Made by a program: the position numbers and the translations under genes
Assembly: GCA_902524955.1 (NCBI GenBank)
Contig: CABZEY010000009.1
Span: 1-45,263 of the forward strand
Source: an uncultured Pelagibacteraceae bacterium
GTDB taxonomy: Bacteria; Pseudomonadota; Alphaproteobacteria; Pelagibacterales; Pelagibacteraceae
Reading direction: 5' to 3'
Length of the DNA: 45,263 nucleotides
In this document: piece by piece, positions 15,849-25,123 of the stretch
How the letters are laid out: the number at the start of each line of letters is the position of its first letter
Position numbering within the stretch: the stretch's first letter is position 1
Notes under the pieces: model-generated
What the model was told of the DNA's origin: nothing
Seen by the model: the letters and a program-made list of their open reading frames with translations, nothing else
Database searches by the model: none

Positions 15849-17210
15849 TTAATTAATCAAATTTTCAATGTTATTTGATAATTCTATGTTATCTATTTTT
15901 TCCCTAATATTATTGATTTGTGTCTCATCGTAAGAATAAGATGCTAAAGATTTAAATTTGGAAATTATTTGATCTTTTGTAAGAGGGTTTTCAGGTGATC
16001 CTTTTCGATATTTTTCAGTATGATTAAATTTTTTATTATCATTTGTTGTCAGTTCTATAGAGGCCATATGCCTAAATTCATGTCCCAAAGATTCAATTTT
16101 TGGATCAACTTCGGCAGTAATTTTTTTCATAAAATTTAAAATTTCAGGATTAGATATTTTATCTTTACTGAATTGATTGACAAAAAGTTCACCTTCAAGA
16201 GCAATTAATGCGAGACCATAATAAATGTTCATTTGTGCAGAGGTAATATTATGGTTTTTATAGTTCCACGCACAGTGAACGTATGTTGGGTGACTAATTT
16301 TAGCTTTGATATTTTTAATATTTTTTACAGAAATATTATTTTTTTCCATTATATTTTTAAGACAATCAAGAGCAGTATGAATACTTGTAACTGAGGCATA
16401 TGGTTTGATACCGGTATTCATACACTCCCATTCTTTGTGAAGATTTCTAATTGATCTATTAAAATCGTTTTTTCCAGAGAAACTTGATAAGAAACCTCCG
16501 TAATCTGCTTCAACAATGTTTTGTATTCCAGTAAAATTTTTTGCGGACAACTGAGCGGCTAATACACCTGCTTGGGCGGCCCTACCTGAGTGAAGCCTTT
16601 TTACCATAGCACCTTCTTGAGCAGCCATTAAGCCGGCACCTAAAGACCCAGCAATTCCAATTGCATGAACCATTTGATCAGTACTAAAATCCATAAGTTT
16701 TCCAGCGGTGATTGCTGCAGCTATAGTCCCATGAGTTCCTTGAGGATGAAAACCCCTAAGCAAAAGCTCTGTACCAGCAGCTGAACCTATGCGTGTTGCC
16801 ACTTCATAGCCTGCAACAACAGAGGTTAAGAATTTTTTACCATTTATATTTCCCATTTTTTCCGCAACATTAATTGAAACGGGAACTACAATTGAATTTG
16901 GATGTAATATTGATTCTCTATGAATATCATCAGACTCAAAACCATGACCCGCTGTTGAATTAATTAAAACTGCGTTTAATAAGGTTGTTTTTTTATTCGT
17001 GCCGATAATACTACATTGATTTATATTTTCCTTATTTGTGACAACTTCTTCTAAAGTTTTAGTCCATTCTAAAGTATTGCCATGAATACAACACCCAACA
17101 CCGTCTAAAAAAAGAAGTTTTAAATAATTTAAAATATTTTCTGGAATTTTATTAAATTCTAATTCTGCAGCAAATTTTGCAAGAGATTTTGTTGCTCCAT
17201 CTTCATTCAT
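15849..17210 (-). CDS. MmgE/PrpD family protein (copy 2)
   Basis: A 453-residue family member. The active-site block is TAGHGFESDDIHRES and the second conserved block is KRLHSGRAAQAGVLAAQL. The HxxxxDD spacing and LHSGRAA resemble copy 1, so both belong to the same broad dehydratase/decarboxylase/epimerase-type group. It is last in an operon msrB - thioesterase - this gene (gaps of 2 and 4 bp), whose promoter region carries a palindrome like that of the iclR gene. The substrate is unknown. The thioesterase neighbour hints at a CoA-linked or hydrophobic acid step. Confidence 0.88.
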   Translation of the reverse strand: MNEDGATKSLAKFAAELEFNKIPENILNYLKLLFLDGVGCCIHGNTLEWTKTLEEVVTNKENINQCSIIGTNKKTTLLNAVLINSTAGHGFESDDIHRESILHPNSIVVPVSINVAEKMGNINGKKFLTSVVAGYEVATRIGSAAGTELLLRGFHPQGTHGTIAAAITAGKLMDFSTDQMVHAIGIAGSLGAGLMAAQEGAMVKRLHSGRAAQAGVLAAQLSAKNFTGIQNIVEADYGGFLSSFSGKNDFNRSIRNLHKEWECMNTGIKPYASVTSIHTALDCLKNIMEKNNISVKNIKNIKAKISHPTYVHCAWNYKNHNITSAQMNIYYGLALIALEGELFVNQFSKDKISNPEILNFMKKITAEVDPKIESLGHEFRHMASIELTTNDNKKFNHTEKYRKGSPENPLTKDQIISKFKSLASYSYDETQINNIREKIDNIELSNNIENLIN

Positions 17211-17214
17211 ATGG

Positions 17215-17598
17215 CTATATTATTTTCCATATTCCCTCCGCGCTAGCTAGTAATTTATCCTCACATTTTAAATAACCATACATAAAGATTAATGAACGAG
17301 TTTTTTTTTTAATTTTAGCAAATCCAATAATTTTATCACCAGCTTTTGATCCTCCAATGAAATTTGTATTTAAACTTATGGTGACTGCTTTTCCTTCAAT
17401 AACCTGATGTGCAGCAGTTCCCATTCCAGAGTCTAGCATTGACATGATAAAGCCTCCATGAGTTACTCCACCTGCGTTTATATGATAATCTTGAATTTCA
17501 GTTTTAAATTCGTACTCATCATTAGATATTTTACGAAACTCTAAACCCCCATTGTGTTTCATAAAACCAACTTTACTTATATTCCTAAATTCATTCAT
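17215..17598 (-). CDS. PaaI-type hotdog-fold thioesterase
   Basis: A 127-residue single hotdog domain. The active-site helix region reads AGGVTHGGFIMSMLDSGMGTAAH, containing the HGG motif and downstream Asp typical of the 4HBT/PaaI family. VTISLNTNFIGGSKAGD forms the central strand. Such enzymes hydrolyse acyl-CoA or aryl-CoA thioesters in the cytoplasm. It lies 2 bp after msrB and 4 bp before MmgE/PrpD copy 2. The substrate is not predictable. Confidence 0.85.
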   Translation of the reverse strand: MNEFRNISKVGFMKHNGGLEFRKISNDEYEFKTEIQDYHINAGGVTHGGFIMSMLDSGMGTAAHQVIEGKAVTISLNTNFIGGSKAGDKIIGFAKIKKKTRSLIFMYGYLKCEDKLLASAEGIWKII

Positions 17599-17600
17599 AT

Positions 17601-17996
17601 CTATTTTTTAACTTTAAATTTTAATGCTTTTCCATTATTACAATATCTTTTACCCGTTGGTTGTGGGCCGTCATCAAATAAATGCCCGTGATGACTTCCA
17701 CATTTTCTACAATGATATTCTGTTCTAGCATATCCAATATGATAGTCTGTTTTTGTGTCAAAAGCTTCGGGTTTACTCTCAAAAAAAGATGGCCAACCAC
17801 TTCCGCTTTCATATTTTTTTTCAGAGTCAAAAAGTGGGCTATCACACGCCGCGCAATGATATGTTCCTTCTCGTTTTTCATCATTTAAAATACTACTACC
17901 AGGACTTTCAGTCCCTTCCTCTCTCATAATATTAAATTGCTCTGGATTTAATATTTTTCTCCAATCCTGAATTTTTTTATTTTGAAATTCTGACAT
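17601..17996 (-). CDS. msrB: Peptide-methionine (R)-S-oxide reductase
   Basis: Reduces methionine R-sulfoxide in proteins. Two zinc CxxC pairs are visible (HCAACDSP and HCRKCGSHHGH), with the conserved SGWPSFF and the catalytic Cys in GKRYCNNGKAL. The usual RYCxNSxxL is here NNGKAL, so the Ser after Asn is replaced by Gly. A TTG at 18005 extends the frame by three codons, but the ATG at 17996 (MSEFQNK) gives the normal N-terminus and was chosen. It is first gene of a unit with a thioesterase and MmgE/PrpD, divergent from the TcuA-like gene. msrA is far away at 5912. Confidence 0.93.
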   Translation of the reverse strand: MSEFQNKKIQDWRKILNPEQFNIMREEGTESPGSSILNDEKREGTYHCAACDSPLFDSEKKYESGSGWPSFFESKPEAFDTKTDYHIGYARTEYHCRKCGSHHGHLFDDGPQPTGKRYCNNGKALKFKVKK

Positions 17997-18016
17997 CAGT
18001 TTCAAAATAGTTTAAT

Positions 18017-18035
18017 GGTTTCATATTGTAAAATA
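18017..18035. promoter_or_regulatory. Operator C: degenerate copy of the IclR-type palindrome
   Basis: GGTTTCATATTGTAAAATA, read on the other strand as TATTTTACAATATGAAACC, agrees with 17 of 19 positions of the consensus TGTTTYAYA-A-TRTGAAACA drawn from sites A and B. The plus-strand GTTTCATATT is identical to the reverse of site B over ten bases. It lies between the divergent msrB unit and the TcuA-like gene. In AT-rich DNA this could arise by chance, so confidence is lower than for A and B. Confidence 0.5.
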
Positions 18036-18079
18036 AATTTTCTCTTTAATTTATCTGATTTTTCATTAAATATGACAAT

Positions 18080-19549
18080 ATGAATAATTATGATGTCGTA
18101 GTTATTGGTGCTGGCAATGCAGCTTTATCCGCAGCTTTATCTGCAAAAGATAATGGTGCAAAAAAAATATTAGTTTTAGAAAAAGCTTCTAAAAAGGAAA
18201 AGGGAGGCAACAGTAGATACACAAATGGTGCATATCGATTTGCATACAACGGATTTTCAGATTTAAAAAAAATAATTCCTAATCTTAAAAACTCTAATAG
18301 TGTTGATTATGGAAAATATACAGTTAATGATTTTTTAAAGGACATGCAGAAGGTTACAGACGGAAAAACAGATAAACAATTGTCTAAAATTTTGAGTTCA
18401 AAAAGTTTTGAAACAGTGCGCTGGTTGAGTAAAAAAGGTTTAAAATTTACACCCATTGAGGGACGGCAGTCTTTTAAGGTTGATGGTGTAATGAAATATT
18501 GGGGAGGATTAACTTTAGAAGTTAATGGACAAGGTGAGAAACTGATAGACTCGATGGTAAAAATTATAAAAAAAAATGCAATTAAAATACAGTATGACTC
18601 AGCAGCGACTGACTTAATTTACGAAGATAATATCGTTAAAGGTGTTGAGATTTTATACAAAAACAAACCATTAAAGATTTTTGCAAACTCAGTTGTTTTA
18701 GCTTGTGGTGGATTTGAATCTAGTCCAGAAATGAGAACAAGATATTTAGGACCCGGTTGGGAAATGGCTAAAGTAAGAGGAACAAAACATAATACAGGCG
18801 ACGGGTTAACTATGGCACTCAAGATAGGAGCATCGCCATATGGTAATTGGTCAGGATGTCATGCAGTCTTTCATGATATGAATGGACCTGAATTTAGTGA
18901 TTTAAAAATAAGTAACAAATATAGAAAAATTAGTTACCCATGGGGAATAGTTATCAATGCCGATGGCGAAAGATTTGTTGATGAGGGTGAAGATTTCAGA
19001 AACTATACTTATGCAAAGTTTGGTCGTGAAGTTATCAAACAACCCAATCAAATAGGTTGGCAGATATTTGATCATAAAGTTCGCCACATGCTCTATCCTG
19101 AATATGATGTGAAATCTGCAACAATGGTCAAAGCTAAAACTTTAGAGGAGTTAGTTAAAAAGCTATCTGGAGTCAATAGTTCTAAAGCATTAAAGACAAT
19201 TAATGAGTTTAATGATTCTGTAAGAGACGATATAAAATACGATCCTACAATTAAAGATGGAAAATGTACTGAAGGTTTAAAAGTAAATAAAACAAATTGG
19301 GCAAATAAAATTGATCAAGCGCCATTTTATGCTTATGGGGTAACATGTGGAATCACATTTACGTTCGGTGGATTAAGAGTCGATAAAAATTGTCAGGTTC
19401 TAAATAAAGTAATGAAGCCAATTAAAGGTCTGTATGCTGCAGGAGAAATGGTTGGTGGAATATTTTATTTTAATTATCCTGGGGGAAGTGGTCTTACATC
19501 TGGAGCAGTCTTTGGTAAAATCGCTGGTCATTCTGCTGCTTTAAATTAA
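18080..19549 (+). CDS. tcuA: FAD-dependent tricarballylate dehydrogenase-like flavoprotein
   Basis: A 489-residue fumarate-reductase/succinate-dehydrogenase-type flavoprotein. The N-terminal FAD motif is VIGAGNAALSAALSA, with GGNSRYTNGAYRF close behind as in TcuA. The substrate domain follows, and a C-terminal FAD motif reads GLYAAGEMVGGIFYFNYPGGSGLTSG (split by a glycine run). TcuA oxidises tricarballylate to cis-aconitate. A tcuB electron-transfer partner is not present in the window, and transport would be by the TTT systems rather than TcuC. The TcuA call rests on motif resemblance plus the tricarboxylate context; other FAD-linked acid reductases are possible. Its 3' end overlaps the Ldh-type gene by 4 bp. 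Confidence 0.72.
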   Translation: MNNYDVVVIGAGNAALSAALSAKDNGAKKILVLEKASKKEKGGNSRYTNGAYRFAYNGFSDLKKIIPNLKNSNSVDYGKYTVNDFLKDMQKVTDGKTDKQLSKILSSKSFETVRWLSKKGLKFTPIEGRQSFKVDGVMKYWGGLTLEVNGQGEKLIDSMVKIIKKNAIKIQYDSAATDLIYEDNIVKGVEILYKNKPLKIFANSVVLACGGFESSPEMRTRYLGPGWEMAKVRGTKHNTGDGLTMALKIGASPYGNWSGCHAVFHDMNGPEFSDLKISNKYRKISYPWGIVINADGERFVDEGEDFRNYTYAKFGREVIKQPNQIGWQIFDHKVRHMLYPEYDVKSATMVKAKTLEELVKKLSGVNSSKALKTINEFNDSVRDDIKYDPTIKDGKCTEGLKVNKTNWANKIDQAPFYAYGVTCGITFTFGGLRVDKNCQVLNKVMKPIKGLYAAGEMVGGIFYFNYPGGSGLTSGAVFGKIAGHSAALN

Positions 19550-20607
19550 AAGGGACTTTTTATATTTAATTTTGCGCTTAGTGCTTTAAGATCATTTGCT
19601 ACTTCATATGGAATCACTATTCCTCTTTTTAAGTTTTTTTGTTCCGCTCTAAATTCAGGTTCACCAGGGTGTAAAATTTCATTAAAATTTTTTGCTTTTT
19701 TTAATTTTTTAACTTTTCTAATTCCAAGTTCTATTTTTTTGAGAAAACTTTTTTTATTTTGAAACAAATCAGCTTTTAAACATATTATTAAATGTCCAAC
19801 ATTTGCAGGACCTGAAAAATCATTTCCAAATTGATTTTTAACATTTCCACTATGAAAACCTCCTGTGAATATTCCCGCAATAATATCCATCATCCATGAA
19901 ATACCTGCTCCTTTCATACCACCAAAAGGCAACATTATTCCTTCGAATGCTTTAGCACCGTCATTTGTAGGTTTTCCATATTTATCTAAAGCAAGACCGT
20001 ATGGTATTTTTTTTCCACTTTTAGCCGCAAATTTTAATTTTCCACGAGCAACAGCTGAACAGGCCATGTCTAATATAAATGGTTTATTTTTGTTTGCTGT
20101 TGGTGCCCCAAAAGCAAATGGAGCGGTGCCGAAATGTGCGGCCATGGCTCCATGAGGTGGTAAAGCAGGTGAAGATGAAGTGAATATCCAGGCAATACAA
20201 TTATTTTTCGTAGCAATTTCTAAGTAATTAGCCGCCATTCCAAAATGATTACTATTATAAATACCAGCTATTGCTACCCCGTTCTTTTTAGCTATTTGAA
20301 CACACTTTTTCATAGCAAGCGTTGATGTAACAAAGCCCAAAGAGTTGTCCCCATCGATGTGAAGTATATTTTTTGATATTTTTTTAAATTTTATTTTTGG
20401 CCTTGGATTAGCGACTTTTTTTTCAATACGTTTACAATATATTGGTACTCTAACAACACCATGAGACCATATCCCACGAATATCTGCCCTTACGAGCCCT
20501 TTAGAAATTATAGAAGCATATTTTTTTGGCACATTGTACTTTTCATAAATACGACAGATAAATTTTTCGAGTATATTATGTTTAATATTAATATTTTTTT
20601 TATTCAT
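19546..20607 (-). CDS. Malate/L-lactate/sulfolactate dehydrogenase family (Ldh2-type)
   Basis: A 353-residue member of the NAD(P)-dependent Ldh2/ComC/YlbC family, which does not use a Rossmann fold. Seen are RADIRGIWSHGVVRVP near the N-terminus (family D..SHG..R), SNHFGMAANYLEIA, FILDMACSAVARGK and GGMKGAGISWMMDI. Members oxidise 2-hydroxyacids such as malate, ureidoglycolate or (S)-sulfolactate. The sulfolactate link is notable given the TauD/TauE/YeiH genes further on, but substrate cannot be fixed from sequence. It is divergent from the isocitrate/isopropylmalate-type dehydrogenase with 65 bp between. Confidence 0.85.
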   Translation of the reverse strand: MNKKNINIKHNILEKFICRIYEKYNVPKKYASIISKGLVRADIRGIWSHGVVRVPIYCKRIEKKVANPRPKIKFKKISKNILHIDGDNSLGFVTSTLAMKKCVQIAKKNGVAIAGIYNSNHFGMAANYLEIATKNNCIAWIFTSSSPALPPHGAMAAHFGTAPFAFGAPTANKNKPFILDMACSAVARGKLKFAAKSGKKIPYGLALDKYGKPTNDGAKAFEGIMLPFGGMKGAGISWMMDIIAGIFTGGFHSGNVKNQFGNDFSGPANVGHLIICLKADLFQNKKSFLKKIELGIRKVKKLKKAKNFNEILHPGEPEFRAEQKNLKRGIVIPYEVANDLKALSAKLNIKSPF

Positions 20608-20672
20608 TTAAACTATGTTTTATCTGTATCATTTTTTAAGAATATTACATATTATATAAGGGAAATTTATTA

Positions 20673-21746
20673 ATGAAAAATCTTAAATTTTTAGTTCTAG
20701 AAGGTGATGGAATAGGTCCCGAAATAACAAAAGCATCGACAGACGTTTTGAAAGCAGCACTTGATAAGTTCAATATGAGTGTGGAACTTATTTATGAAGA
20801 AATTGGTTTTGTTTCTTTAAAAAAACATAAAACAACTTTTAGAAAAGAAATTTTAAAGATCGGAGAAAAATGTGATGGTATTATTCTTGGAACCTGTTCT
20901 CACAATGATTACCCTCCTACTAATGAAGGAGGATTAAATCCTTCAGGAGTTATTAGAAAATATTATGATTTGTATGCTAACGTAAGACCAGCAAAAAATA
21001 GACTTGGCAAATCAACCAAATTTCCGATGGGAATTGATTGTATTGTAATGAGAGAAAATACTGAGGGATTTTATTCGGATAGGAATATGTATCAAGGTGT
21101 TGGAGAATTAATGCCAACTAAAGATTGTGCAATATCAATTAGAAATATTACGAGAAAAGGATCAACACGAATTGCAGAAATTGGTTTTAAGTATGCGCAA
21201 GAACGAAGAAAAAAACTTGTAGCTATTCATAAGGCAAATGTTCTTAGGTTTAGTGATGGACTGTTTTTAGAGTGTGCAAGAGAAGTATCAAAAAAATATC
21301 CTGATGTTGAGTATAAAGAGCAAATCGTTGACTCTATGTCTGCCTTAATAATTAGGGATCCATCAATATTTGATGTAATCCTTGCAACGAATTTATTTGG
21401 AGATAATTTATCTGATGCAGCTTCAGAGATTGCTGGTGGGCTTGGTCTAGCAGAGTCAATTAATGCTGGAGATGATTATTGTATTGCACAAGCACAGCAT
21501 GGATCAGCACCAGATATTGCTGGAAAAAATATTGCTAATCCAGTTTCACTTATAGGATCAACGGCAATGCTATTGGATTGGTTAGGTAAAAAAAATAATG
21601 ATGAAAAATTAAAAAAAATATCAATAATGATTGAAAATGCGATAGATAAGACTGTAATTAACAAAGATACTAGAACTCCAGACATAGGGGGAAAGCTGTC
21701 TACCAAAGAATTTACAAAAAAATTAATTGAAAATCTTGTTAGTTAA
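20673..21746 (+). CDS. Isocitrate/isopropylmalate dehydrogenase family protein
   Basis: A 357-residue beta-decarboxylating dehydrogenase. LEGDGIGPEI opens the protein, VMRENTEGFYSD carries the substrate-recognition region, VAIHKANVLR the catalytic Lys, and DSMSALIIRDPSIFDVILATNLFGDNLSDAAS the metal-binding aspartates. It differs from housekeeping LeuB in the RENTEGFYS region, so a tartrate-, malate- or isocitrate-like substrate is likely. A GGGAAA Shine-Dalgarno precedes the ATG. It is first in the long plus-strand run leading to the TTT transporter and two aconitases, consistent with oxidising an isocitrate-like product. Confidence 0.85.
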   Translation: MKNLKFLVLEGDGIGPEITKASTDVLKAALDKFNMSVELIYEEIGFVSLKKHKTTFRKEILKIGEKCDGIILGTCSHNDYPPTNEGGLNPSGVIRKYYDLYANVRPAKNRLGKSTKFPMGIDCIVMRENTEGFYSDRNMYQGVGELMPTKDCAISIRNITRKGSTRIAEIGFKYAQERRKKLVAIHKANVLRFSDGLFLECAREVSKKYPDVEYKEQIVDSMSALIIRDPSIFDVILATNLFGDNLSDAASEIAGGLGLAESINAGDDYCIAQAQHGSAPDIAGKNIANPVSLIGSTAMLLDWLGKKNNDEKLKKISIMIENAIDKTVINKDTRTPDIGGKLSTKEFTKKLIENLVS

Positions 21747-21760
21747 AATATTATATAAAT

Positions 21761-22789
21761 ATGCAAATTCTTAAAAAACCAATAATAGAAAATTGCGTTT
21801 GGAAAGTTTCCGATTTCAAAGACGAAAATGAGTGGACTTATCATTTTTCTGAGGATGAGATAGTGGAATTGGAAAATTCAGCAAATCAGATAATTAATAA
21901 AAATTTAGCGCCAACTAACTTTTCAAAAAAAGATTTTGAATTAAATAAATTGGAAAAAGTTTTATCAGACCAATTGGATATTCTTCAAAAGGGAAGAGGT
22001 TTTATCAGGTTGAGAGGGATACAACCAAAAAAATATGATGAATTAACTCTGCAAACCATTTATTGGGGAATTTGCTCACATTTTGGATCAGGTATTCCTC
22101 AAAATTCTAAGGGTGAATTAATGAGCGGCGTTAAAGATTATGGAGATAAACTTAAAAGTGACAACCCTTACCGCGAGGGGATAAGATTACACAGAACGAC
22201 AGCTAAAATTGACGCTCATACAGATAGTTGTGATCATGTTGCATTATTATGTGTTCAGAGAGCCAAAGAAGGTGGAGAGAGTGGTGTAATTAGTGCACTT
22301 GCTCTTTATAACGAAATCTTAAAAAATAAACCCCAGTATTTAGAGACCCTTTGTAGAGGTTTCTTTATTGATTTAATTGGTAAAGGAAAAACAGAAAAAG
22401 AGCTAAGCTCTCATCCAATACCTGTGTTTAGTTATTATGGTGGTAAAATGTGTTCAAGATTTAATAAAGTCCAAATTGAACTAGGTGCAGAAAAACATTC
22501 TGGTGGTTTAGATAATTTAAGTCAAGAAGCAATTGATTATGTCCAACATCTAACAGAAAAGGATGAGTTTCATTTAAAGATGATGTTAGAAGAAGGAGAT
22601 ATTCAAATTTTAAATAATAGAGTTACCTATCACACTCGAACAAAGATTGTAGATCATGAGTGTCCCACGAAAAAAAGATTGCTTTACAGAGTTTGGTTAA
22701 ATGCTCCAGAGCCTAGACCAATGGACCCAAATTTTGCAAACCAATTAAATACGGGTCAACGTGGCGGTGTAACTAAAAGAATTAACTAA
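21761..22789 (+). CDS. TauD/TfdA-type Fe(II)/2-oxoglutarate dioxygenase (copy 1)
   Basis: A 342-residue protein with the HxD metal motif in IDAHTDSCDH and the distal His in NNRVTYHTRT, followed by the basic 2-oxoglutarate-binding region TKKRLLYRVWLN. RGFIRLRGI matches the N-terminal strand common to TfdA relatives. It hydroxylates or cleaves an unknown organic substrate using O2 and 2-oxoglutarate. It starts 14 bp after the dehydrogenase and ends 2 bp before the hydrolase, so it is part of the same operon. It differs clearly from the second dioxygenase at 35495. Confidence 0.82.
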   Translation: MQILKKPIIENCVWKVSDFKDENEWTYHFSEDEIVELENSANQIINKNLAPTNFSKKDFELNKLEKVLSDQLDILQKGRGFIRLRGIQPKKYDELTLQTIYWGICSHFGSGIPQNSKGELMSGVKDYGDKLKSDNPYREGIRLHRTTAKIDAHTDSCDHVALLCVQRAKEGGESGVISALALYNEILKNKPQYLETLCRGFFIDLIGKGKTEKELSSHPIPVFSYYGGKMCSRFNKVQIELGAEKHSGGLDNLSQEAIDYVQHLTEKDEFHLKMMLEEGDIQILNNRVTYHTRTKIVDHECPTKKRLLYRVWLNAPEPRPMDPNFANQLNTGQRGGVTKRIN

Positions 22790-22791
22790 TT

Positions 22792-23940
22792 TTGACAAAC
22801 TCACACCCAACGGATGTTAAAGATCTAGAGATTAAAAATCACAAGTGTTTTTTTGTTGGTGGCGTAAAAAAAAATATCGATAATAAAGAAATTGCAAAAG
22901 GAACTATGTATGTTGAACAGTTCACACCAAAAAACCATAAAAAAAATCTAAAAATTATTTTCATACATGGAGGTGGACAGACTGGAGTAGGTTTTTTAGG
23001 AACATCAGATGGCCGTAGAGGTTGGGTTCATGATTTTTTACTTGCAGGATTTGAAGTATTTGTTGTTGACCAGCCAGGAAGAGGAAGATCAGGATATTCG
23101 AGTAGGTTATACGGAGATTATATTGACAGAGAATTAGATATTGATGACTGTGAAAGAAGATTTACTTCTATGAAGGATTTAGGAAATTGGCCACAAGCTA
23201 AGTATCATTCTCAGTGGCCAGACAAAGGTAGAAGAGGAGATAAATATTTTGAACAGTTTTTAGCTTCACAAGTAAACACGATGTCAGATCGAATAGAGAT
23301 TGAAAAAATGTCACGTGTTGCACTTGCAGAACTTTTAGATTTAATTGGCCCGGCCTTTGTTCTTGGGCACAGCCAAGGTGGCCCATTTTGTTGGTTAGCC
23401 GGTGATGTAAGGCCAAAAAAAATATTAGGTTTACTTGCAATTGAGCCAAATGGACCACCATTTTATAATGTTGCTTATGGAGGACACAAACAATCGCATT
23501 TGAAAAATTCAAAAACAGATAAAAAACGTACAGGTGACAAAGAATGGTACATTACCGCTTCAGATCACGATAGACCAGGAGGTATTACATATTTACCATT
23601 AACATTTGAACCACCTTTAAGAGAAAATGAAAGTCTAACTGCTGAATTAGATACTAGCCCGACAAAAGAAGATCTCGTCCAATGTTATTTGCAAAAAGAG
23701 CCAGCAAGAAAACTAATTAATCTTCAAAATCTTCCAATACTAATTTTATCTGCAGAAGCGTCTTATCATGCACCTTATGATCATGGGACGAGCAATTTCT
23801 TAAAACAAGCTGGAGTTGAACATGATTTTATAAGACTTGAGGATAATAAAATACATGGAAATGGTCATATGATGATGCTTGAAAAAAACAATCATCAAAT
23901 TGCAGATTTTTTATTAGAATGGATGCAGTCCAAAATTTAA
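22792..23940 (+). CDS. Alpha/beta hydrolase
   Basis: A 382-residue alpha/beta-hydrolase. The oxyanion-hole region is IFIHGGGQTGVGF, the nucleophile elbow GHSQGG, and the catalytic His probably in IHGNGHMMMLEKNNHQ. A large insertion between strand and elbow (YGDYIDRELDIDD and on) resembles secondary-alcohol or ester hydrolases with a cap. The start is TTG at 22792, two bases after the dioxygenase stop; the first in-frame ATG would remove ~37 residues including conserved sequence start. It may hydrolyse an ester or lactone form of the imported acid (inference from context). Confidence 0.8.
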   Translation: MTNSHPTDVKDLEIKNHKCFFVGGVKKNIDNKEIAKGTMYVEQFTPKNHKKNLKIIFIHGGGQTGVGFLGTSDGRRGWVHDFLLAGFEVFVVDQPGRGRSGYSSRLYGDYIDRELDIDDCERRFTSMKDLGNWPQAKYHSQWPDKGRRGDKYFEQFLASQVNTMSDRIEIEKMSRVALAELLDLIGPAFVLGHSQGGPFCWLAGDVRPKKILGLLAIEPNGPPFYNVAYGGHKQSHLKNSKTDKKRTGDKEWYITASDHDRPGGITYLPLTFEPPLRENESLTAELDTSPTKEDLVQCYLQKEPARKLINLQNLPILILSAEASYHAPYDHGTSNFLKQAGVEHDFIRLEDNKIHGNGHMMMLEKNNHQIADFLLEWMQSKI

Positions 23941-23996
23941 GTAAATCAAGCATAATATCACAGCTTAACGGCAATAAACCTCTTTACATTAAGTCT

Positions 23997-24032
23997 AATA
24001 TTTGTCATCTTCAATCTGAACTAACAAATATT
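23997..24032 (+). promoter_or_regulatory. Hairpin in the tctC 5' leader
   Basis: AATATTTGT (23997-24005) and ACAAATATT (24024-24032) are perfectly complementary and enclose TTCA-ATC-TGAA, a second nested stem. The structure ends two bases before the AGGGGGA ribosome-binding site of tctC. It could control translation or mRNA stability of the highly demanded binding protein. Function is inferred from position only. Confidence 0.4.
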
Positions 24033-24047
24033 TAGGGGGATAAATAA

Positions 24048-25112
24048 ATGTTTAAAAAAATAATAGCAGTATTTGCTGCTCTATTTTTTTCAGCGTCTGC
24101 AGCATTTTCTGTAGATTATTCTGGAAAGACTGTAACTATTTGGGTTCCATTTAAAGCTGGTGGAGGAACTGATGCAGTAGCGAGAGCTCTGACAGGTCCT
24201 TTGTCTGCAAATTTACCTGGAAATCCTTCAGTTGTAGTTAAGAACGTTACAGAAGGTGGCGGAATTGGTTCCGTTAACACTTATGTAGCAAAACACGGAA
24301 AAGATAAAGATGGATTAGTAGTTTTAGCAACTTCTGGTTCAACTCAGCTTCCTTTTTTATTTAAAGATAAAAGAGTTAGATACGACTACAAAAAGTTTGT
24401 AGCTGTACATGGTGCAGGTACTGGTGGTGTAGTTTATGTAAGAAGTGATCTTGGTGTAAAAGATATCGTTAAAGATTTCAGTAAATTAAAAGGAAAAAAA
24501 TTACTTTACGGATCACAAGGTATCAGTTCGTTAGATGCTGTACCAGCTCTAGCTTTTGATATGTTAGGTTTGCCTGTAAAGATTGTATACGGAATGAAAG
24601 GTAGAAAAGGTGGTAGAGCTGCAATAATGAGAGGCGAAACTACTATAGATTACCAAACAACTTCTTCATACAAAAAGCACATTAAGCCTTTAGTTGATAA
24701 AGGTGAAATGGTTCCTTTAATGACTTGGGGAGTGCAAAAAGGAAATAAGATCGTAAGAGATCCTAATTTCCCTAACTTACCTTGCTTCACTGAAGTTTAT
24801 GAAAAAGTAACTGGAAAAAAACCAAGTGGTGCAGAATTCCAAGCTTGGTCAGCAATGTTTGCAGCAGGTTTTACTACACAAAAATTCCTTGTGTTACCTA
24901 AAGGTACAAAAGGAAGTGTCATTAAGACTTGGCAAAAAGCTGCTGAGGGAATTGTAGCTGATAAAGCTGCCATGAAAGTACTTAACAAAAAGTTAGGAAC
25001 TTACCCTCACTACATTGGTAACAAAGATTTAAAGGTTGCTCTTAAAAATGCTTCTACAATGAAAGGAAGCACTTATAAGTACCTTAAAAACTGGTTAGCT
25101 AGTAAAAAATAA
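24048..25112 (+). CDS. tctC: TTT solute-binding protein (TctC/Bug family), system 1
   Basis: A periplasmic receptor of 354 aa with a signal peptide (IIAVFAALFFSASAAFS). The family's ligand loops are seen as WVPFKAGGGTDAVARAL and NVTEGGGIGSVNTYVA. Bug/TctC proteins bind carboxylates such as citrate, tricarballylate or aconitate and pass them to the TctAB permease. A strong RBS (AGGGGGATAAATAA) and a leader hairpin precede it, and a 12-bp hairpin separates it from the permease gene, which would leave more binding protein than permease. At 354 residues it is slightly longer than typical. Confidence 0.88.
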   Translation: MFKKIIAVFAALFFSASAAFSVDYSGKTVTIWVPFKAGGGTDAVARALTGPLSANLPGNPSVVVKNVTEGGGIGSVNTYVAKHGKDKDGLVVLATSGSTQLPFLFKDKRVRYDYKKFVAVHGAGTGGVVYVRSDLGVKDIVKDFSKLKGKKLLYGSQGISSLDAVPALAFDMLGLPVKIVYGMKGRKGGRAAIMRGETTIDYQTTSSYKKHIKPLVDKGEMVPLMTWGVQKGNKIVRDPNFPNLPCFTEVYEKVTGKKPSGAEFQAWSAMFAAGFTTQKFLVLPKGTKGSVIKTWQKAAEGIVADKAAMKVLNKKLGTYPHYIGNKDLKVALKNASTMKGSTYKYLKNWLASKK

Positions 25113-25123
25113 ATAATTATTTT

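Noticed and set aside
20605-20640. TGTTTTATCTGTATCATT as a fourth copy of the IclR-type operator between the divergent dehydrogenases
   Set aside because: Only the left half-site matches; the right arm differs at most positions, so it is no better than expected in AT-rich DNA.
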